Source: an uncultured Collinsella sp.
GTDB taxonomy: Bacteria > Actinomycetota > Coriobacteriia > Coriobacteriales > Coriobacteriaceae
Direction of reading: 5' to 3'
Assembly (NCBI GenBank): GCA_958370785.1
Contig: CATXKN010000013.1
Span: 1-31,225 of the forward strand
DNA length: 31,225 nucleotides
Of the stretch, positions 28,821 to 31,225 are shown piece by piece (the stretch's first letter is position 1; every line of letters begins with the position of its first letter). The notes below the pieces were generated by a model. It was not told the origin of the DNA. It saw nothing but the letters and a program-made list of their open reading frames with translations, and made no database searches. Position numbers and translations under genes: made by a program.

Positions 28821-28901
28821 ACGACCATGGTTCCCCAAAAGAGCTCGCTCGATGCATACGTATCTGCAACCGCGCAGATTTTGCCCGTCAAACGTCGCGG
28901 C

Positions 28902-31225
28902 CTACGATCGACCCCGTAAAAACTCAAGGGAGACCAGCGCGATGTCATCGTCCAGCGCCGACTCGGTAAAGCGATCAAGCTCGCCCAAGACCTTACCGCA
29001 GATTCCCGATACGCCCTCACCCGAGACAGAGAGCAGAAGGTCACGAAGGCGCTGCTCGCCAAAGAACGCTCCGGTGCGGTCGCGGGCCTCAATCGTTCCA
29101 TCCGTATACATGAAGAGCATGTCACCGGGGGCGAACGTAAACACGCCCGTCTCGTACACCATGCTCTCAAAGGCACCGATTACGCCCGATTGGCATCCAA
29201 GCAGCTCGACCTCTCCCCCACGGGCCTCGCCGCCACCCAGCGGCATCGACTCTGGCCTGATGACCATGGTCGGAGGATGGCCCGCCGAACAATACGTTGC
29301 GCGTCCGGCTTTAAGGTCAATCTTGGCGATAAAGGCCGTCACGAACGTCTCGACCCTCGAAAAGCCCATGAGCATGCTGTTAAGGGAGCGTGCCATGCGG
29401 GCCGGTCCAGCGCCCTCCCAGGCATATGCCGTCAGGGCCGTCTTGACGAGCGCGGACATCGATGCAGCCTCAATGCCTTTGCCAGACACATCGCCCAAAA
29501 TCATGACGGCGCAGTCGTCGGGAAGACGGATGAGCGTATAGAAATCGCCGCCGACCAGCGCCGAGTTCGTGGCCGACAGGTACACCGAATCGGTTGCGAT
29601 ACCCGGAACATCCCCCAGGGAATTTCTCATGCCGATCTGAAGGGTCTGAGCGATATGGCGCTCCTCGCGCTTTTGAGATTCGCCTTCGTAGATTAGTTCA
29701 AAGTCATGCGCCAAGTGCACCAAGTAGTCATATTCAAGATCATCAATCGGCTCTTGGCTACCATCACGAAGCAGCAGCGCGCGCGTCGTCGGGCTCTTCG
29801 CAACAGAAGCAGGAACAATCGCGTCGTTACTGTGCTTGCCATCACCCTCAGAGCGCGGGCGCCCCGCCTCGATGCCGGAGTCGACGTAGAGACCTTGACA
29901 AGGCAGACCATGCGCCCTAAGCCAGCCTCCCATAGGCATCGATTCGTCAACGCGAGTTATACGGACGTGTTTAAGGTCCTCGGCACTCGTACCTCCCAAA
30001 ACAGATGCCTTAAAGCCATCAGGGCCAGCCCCCAGACGTGCCGCTGGCGCCGTCGTGGAAAAGAAAAGCTTCTCGGGATCGTCCGGCAATGCAACGCGAC
30101 TGCCGCCTTCAAAATCTATGACGAAGGAATCCAGACTCGCGTCATACTCAACAGGGCAAAAATGGCAGTTAAGCATATTGCAGATCTCGGACGATACCGC
30201 CTGGGTAGCCGCGGCGGAATCGTCTAGAAAGGCAAACAACTCATCACGCAAGACATTGAGCGAGCGGCCAAGCTCGGCCGTGCGACGGGAGCGAAGGCTC
30301 GATGCCATGCCGACCAGCTGGATAGACAGGTAATCGCAAATGACCTCGAGTACATTAACGTCATAGGCGAGCGGTGCCTGGGGGCGTTTCCAACCAACTT
30401 CCAACACGCCAAGGATCTGCGTACCGTAAAAAACGGGAAGACAGATCTCGCTGCGGTACGGAGGCATATCCTGCACGCGCAACAGGTGCTTAGAACGATT
30501 GTCCAAGTCCATGAACATACCGGAGGCGGCCCTATCACCCTCAAGGTCCTGTTGAATCGACAAGCGACAGGCACGCGACTCACGAAGAACATACGTCGGA
30601 ATGCCAGCGCCATACGGCAAAAACTCGGGCAGGTAGCTGTCGTACAGCTCCTTGGAAACACCGCGTAGCTTAAAACCGCCGCTCTCAGAAAAATAGATAG
30701 CGGCACCCGAAGCATCGAGCGTTCCTACAAGCTGGTTCAAAACGGTATCAAGTAGGCTGGGCAGCTCATCGGATCCCACGGTACTCATAATGACCGAGAG
30801 CGTGCCAGAGAGGCGCTTGTTCGCCACTCTAAGCTCCGAAAGCGCACGCTTGAGCTGACGGTCGTGCGAATACTGTTCTTCGATGCTATGGAGCGCCACC
30901 AGGACACGTGGCGCGCGGCGCCCAAAGATGCGTGGAGGCGTTACGGAGCCCGCACGAACCAAGACGGGGATAAAGGAGCCGTCACTCAGCTTGAGCATCA
31001 ATTCGATCTCGGAGCCATCAGTTTCAAATGGCAGACGATGTTCCGTCGCACGTTCAAAAGCGGATGAGTACAGGACGTCTTTAACATCTCCACCGATGAC
31101 GTCGGCGCGTTCCTCGCACATCAAACCAAGTAAGCGCTTATTCACATGCAGAATGGTTCCGTCGAGCTCGCAGATGATGACAGCATCGCTCGTGATCTCG
31201 ACCAGTTGGGCAACGTCTGCCCACT
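28902..31225 (-). CDS. PAS-GAF-PP2C (SpoIIE/RsbU-type) phosphatase, N-terminus cut by window
   Basis: At least 773 residues are visible and the frame stays open at the window end. From the N-side: a PAS domain (ITSDAVIICELDGTILHVNK), a coiled linker (RQLKRALSELRVANKRLSGT), a GAF domain (about visible residues 145-305; CLPVFYGTQILGVLEVGW), a poorly conserved middle part with GAF-like traits, a second helical linker, and a C-terminal PP2C/SpoIIE phosphatase with GGDFYTLIRL, GDVSGKGIEAASMSALVK, GHPPTMVIRP, FMYTDGTIEARD and LDDDIALVSLE, which give the metal-binding aspartates. Such proteins dephosphorylate STAS antagonists in response to signals. No membrane segment is seen. Its target is probably the STAS half of the next gene's product. 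Confidence 0.93.
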   Translation of the reverse strand, partial: WADVAQLVEITSDAVIICELDGTILHVNKRLLGLMCEERADVIGGDVKDVLYSSAFERATEHRLPFETDGSEIELMLKLSDGSFIPVLVRAGSVTPPRIFGRRAPRVLVALHSIEEQYSHDRQLKRALSELRVANKRLSGTLSVIMSTVGSDELPSLLDTVLNQLVGTLDASGAAIYFSESGGFKLRGVSKELYDSYLPEFLPYGAGIPTYVLRESRACRLSIQQDLEGDRAASGMFMDLDNRSKHLLRVQDMPPYRSEICLPVFYGTQILGVLEVGWKRPQAPLAYDVNVLEVICDYLSIQLVGMASSLRSRRTAELGRSLNVLRDELFAFLDDSAAATQAVSSEICNMLNCHFCPVEYDASLDSFVIDFEGGSRVALPDDPEKLFFSTTAPAARLGAGPDGFKASVLGGTSAEDLKHVRITRVDESMPMGGWLRAHGLPCQGLYVDSGIEAGRPRSEGDGKHSNDAIVPASVAKSPTTRALLLRDGSQEPIDDLEYDYLVHLAHDFELIYEGESQKREERHIAQTLQIGMRNSLGDVPGIATDSVYLSATNSALVGGDFYTLIRLPDDCAVMILGDVSGKGIEAASMSALVKTALTAYAWEGAGPARMARSLNSMLMGFSRVETFVTAFIAKIDLKAGRATYCSAGHPPTMVIRPESMPLGGGEARGGEVELLGCQSGVIGAFESMVYETGVFTFAPGDMLFMYTDGTIEARDRTGAFFGEQRLRDLLLSVSGEGVSGICGKVLGELDRFTESALDDDIALVSLEFLRGRS

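Noticed and set aside
1..31225. CRISPR arrays, transposases, integrases or phage genes
   Set aside because: No regularly spaced repeats and no recombinase or phage motifs were seen on either strand.

Overview
The window looks like the chromosome of a GC-rich, strictly anaerobic gut actinobacterium of the Coriobacteriia, most likely Collinsella or a close relative. This is inferred from gene content and style: class III (oxygen-sensitive) ribonucleotide reductase, a PP2C/STAS regulatory pair, GTG/TTG starts, strong GGAGG-type ribosome sites and acidogenic acyl-kinase genes. I see no phage, insertion sequence, rRNA or CRISPR array. Coding is dense and mostly on the minus strand.

Layout. 1-4300: a cut Gfo/Idh/MocA oxidoreductase, a ferredoxin-like aldo/keto reductase, a ketopantoate-reductase-family gene with an odd in-frame upstream ORF crossing a terminator-like hairpin, a tiny membrane protein and a secreted repeat-poor protein. 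4500-7130: an O-acetylhomoserine sulfhydrylase gene with its own promoter, a 17-residue leader peptide containing two cysteines and a divergent LysR-type regulator. 7150-13680: housekeeping genes (RNase HI, oxidoreductase plus acylphosphatase-domain protein, Fur/PerR regulator, HAD phosphatase, orphan UreE-domain protein, SlyD-like FKBP, M19 dipeptidase, YgjP-type metallopeptidase). 13680-18650: a minus-strand run nrdD, nrdG, folE, HD protein, folB, linking anaerobic deoxynucleotide synthesis to folate/pterin synthesis, with a well spaced pair of NrdR boxes upstream.

19200-26900 is the most interesting part: a minus-strand cluster of phosphopantetheinyl transferase, TetR regulator, SCP2-type thiolase, zinc-ribbon/OB-fold (DUF35) protein, stand-alone acyl carrier protein, phosphate acyltransferase, butyrate-type acyl kinase, MFS transporter and a small membrane protein. 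Together they could move an acyl group between a beta-ketoacyl thioester, an ACP or CoA thioester, an acyl phosphate and a free acid, making or spending ATP, with a dedicated transporter. I know of no named pathway with exactly this set.

26980-28010 holds a tRNA array (Val-GAC, three identical Gly-GCC, Cys-GCA), nearly every unit with its own terminator, plus a hairpin-rich segment carrying a broken tRNA-Gly 3' end and an unassigned structured element. 28074-31225 holds a fused STAS/anti-sigma-kinase protein and a PAS-GAF-PP2C phosphatase running off the end, a partner-switching signalling pair. Long, nearly perfect inverted repeats sit in many intergenic gaps.
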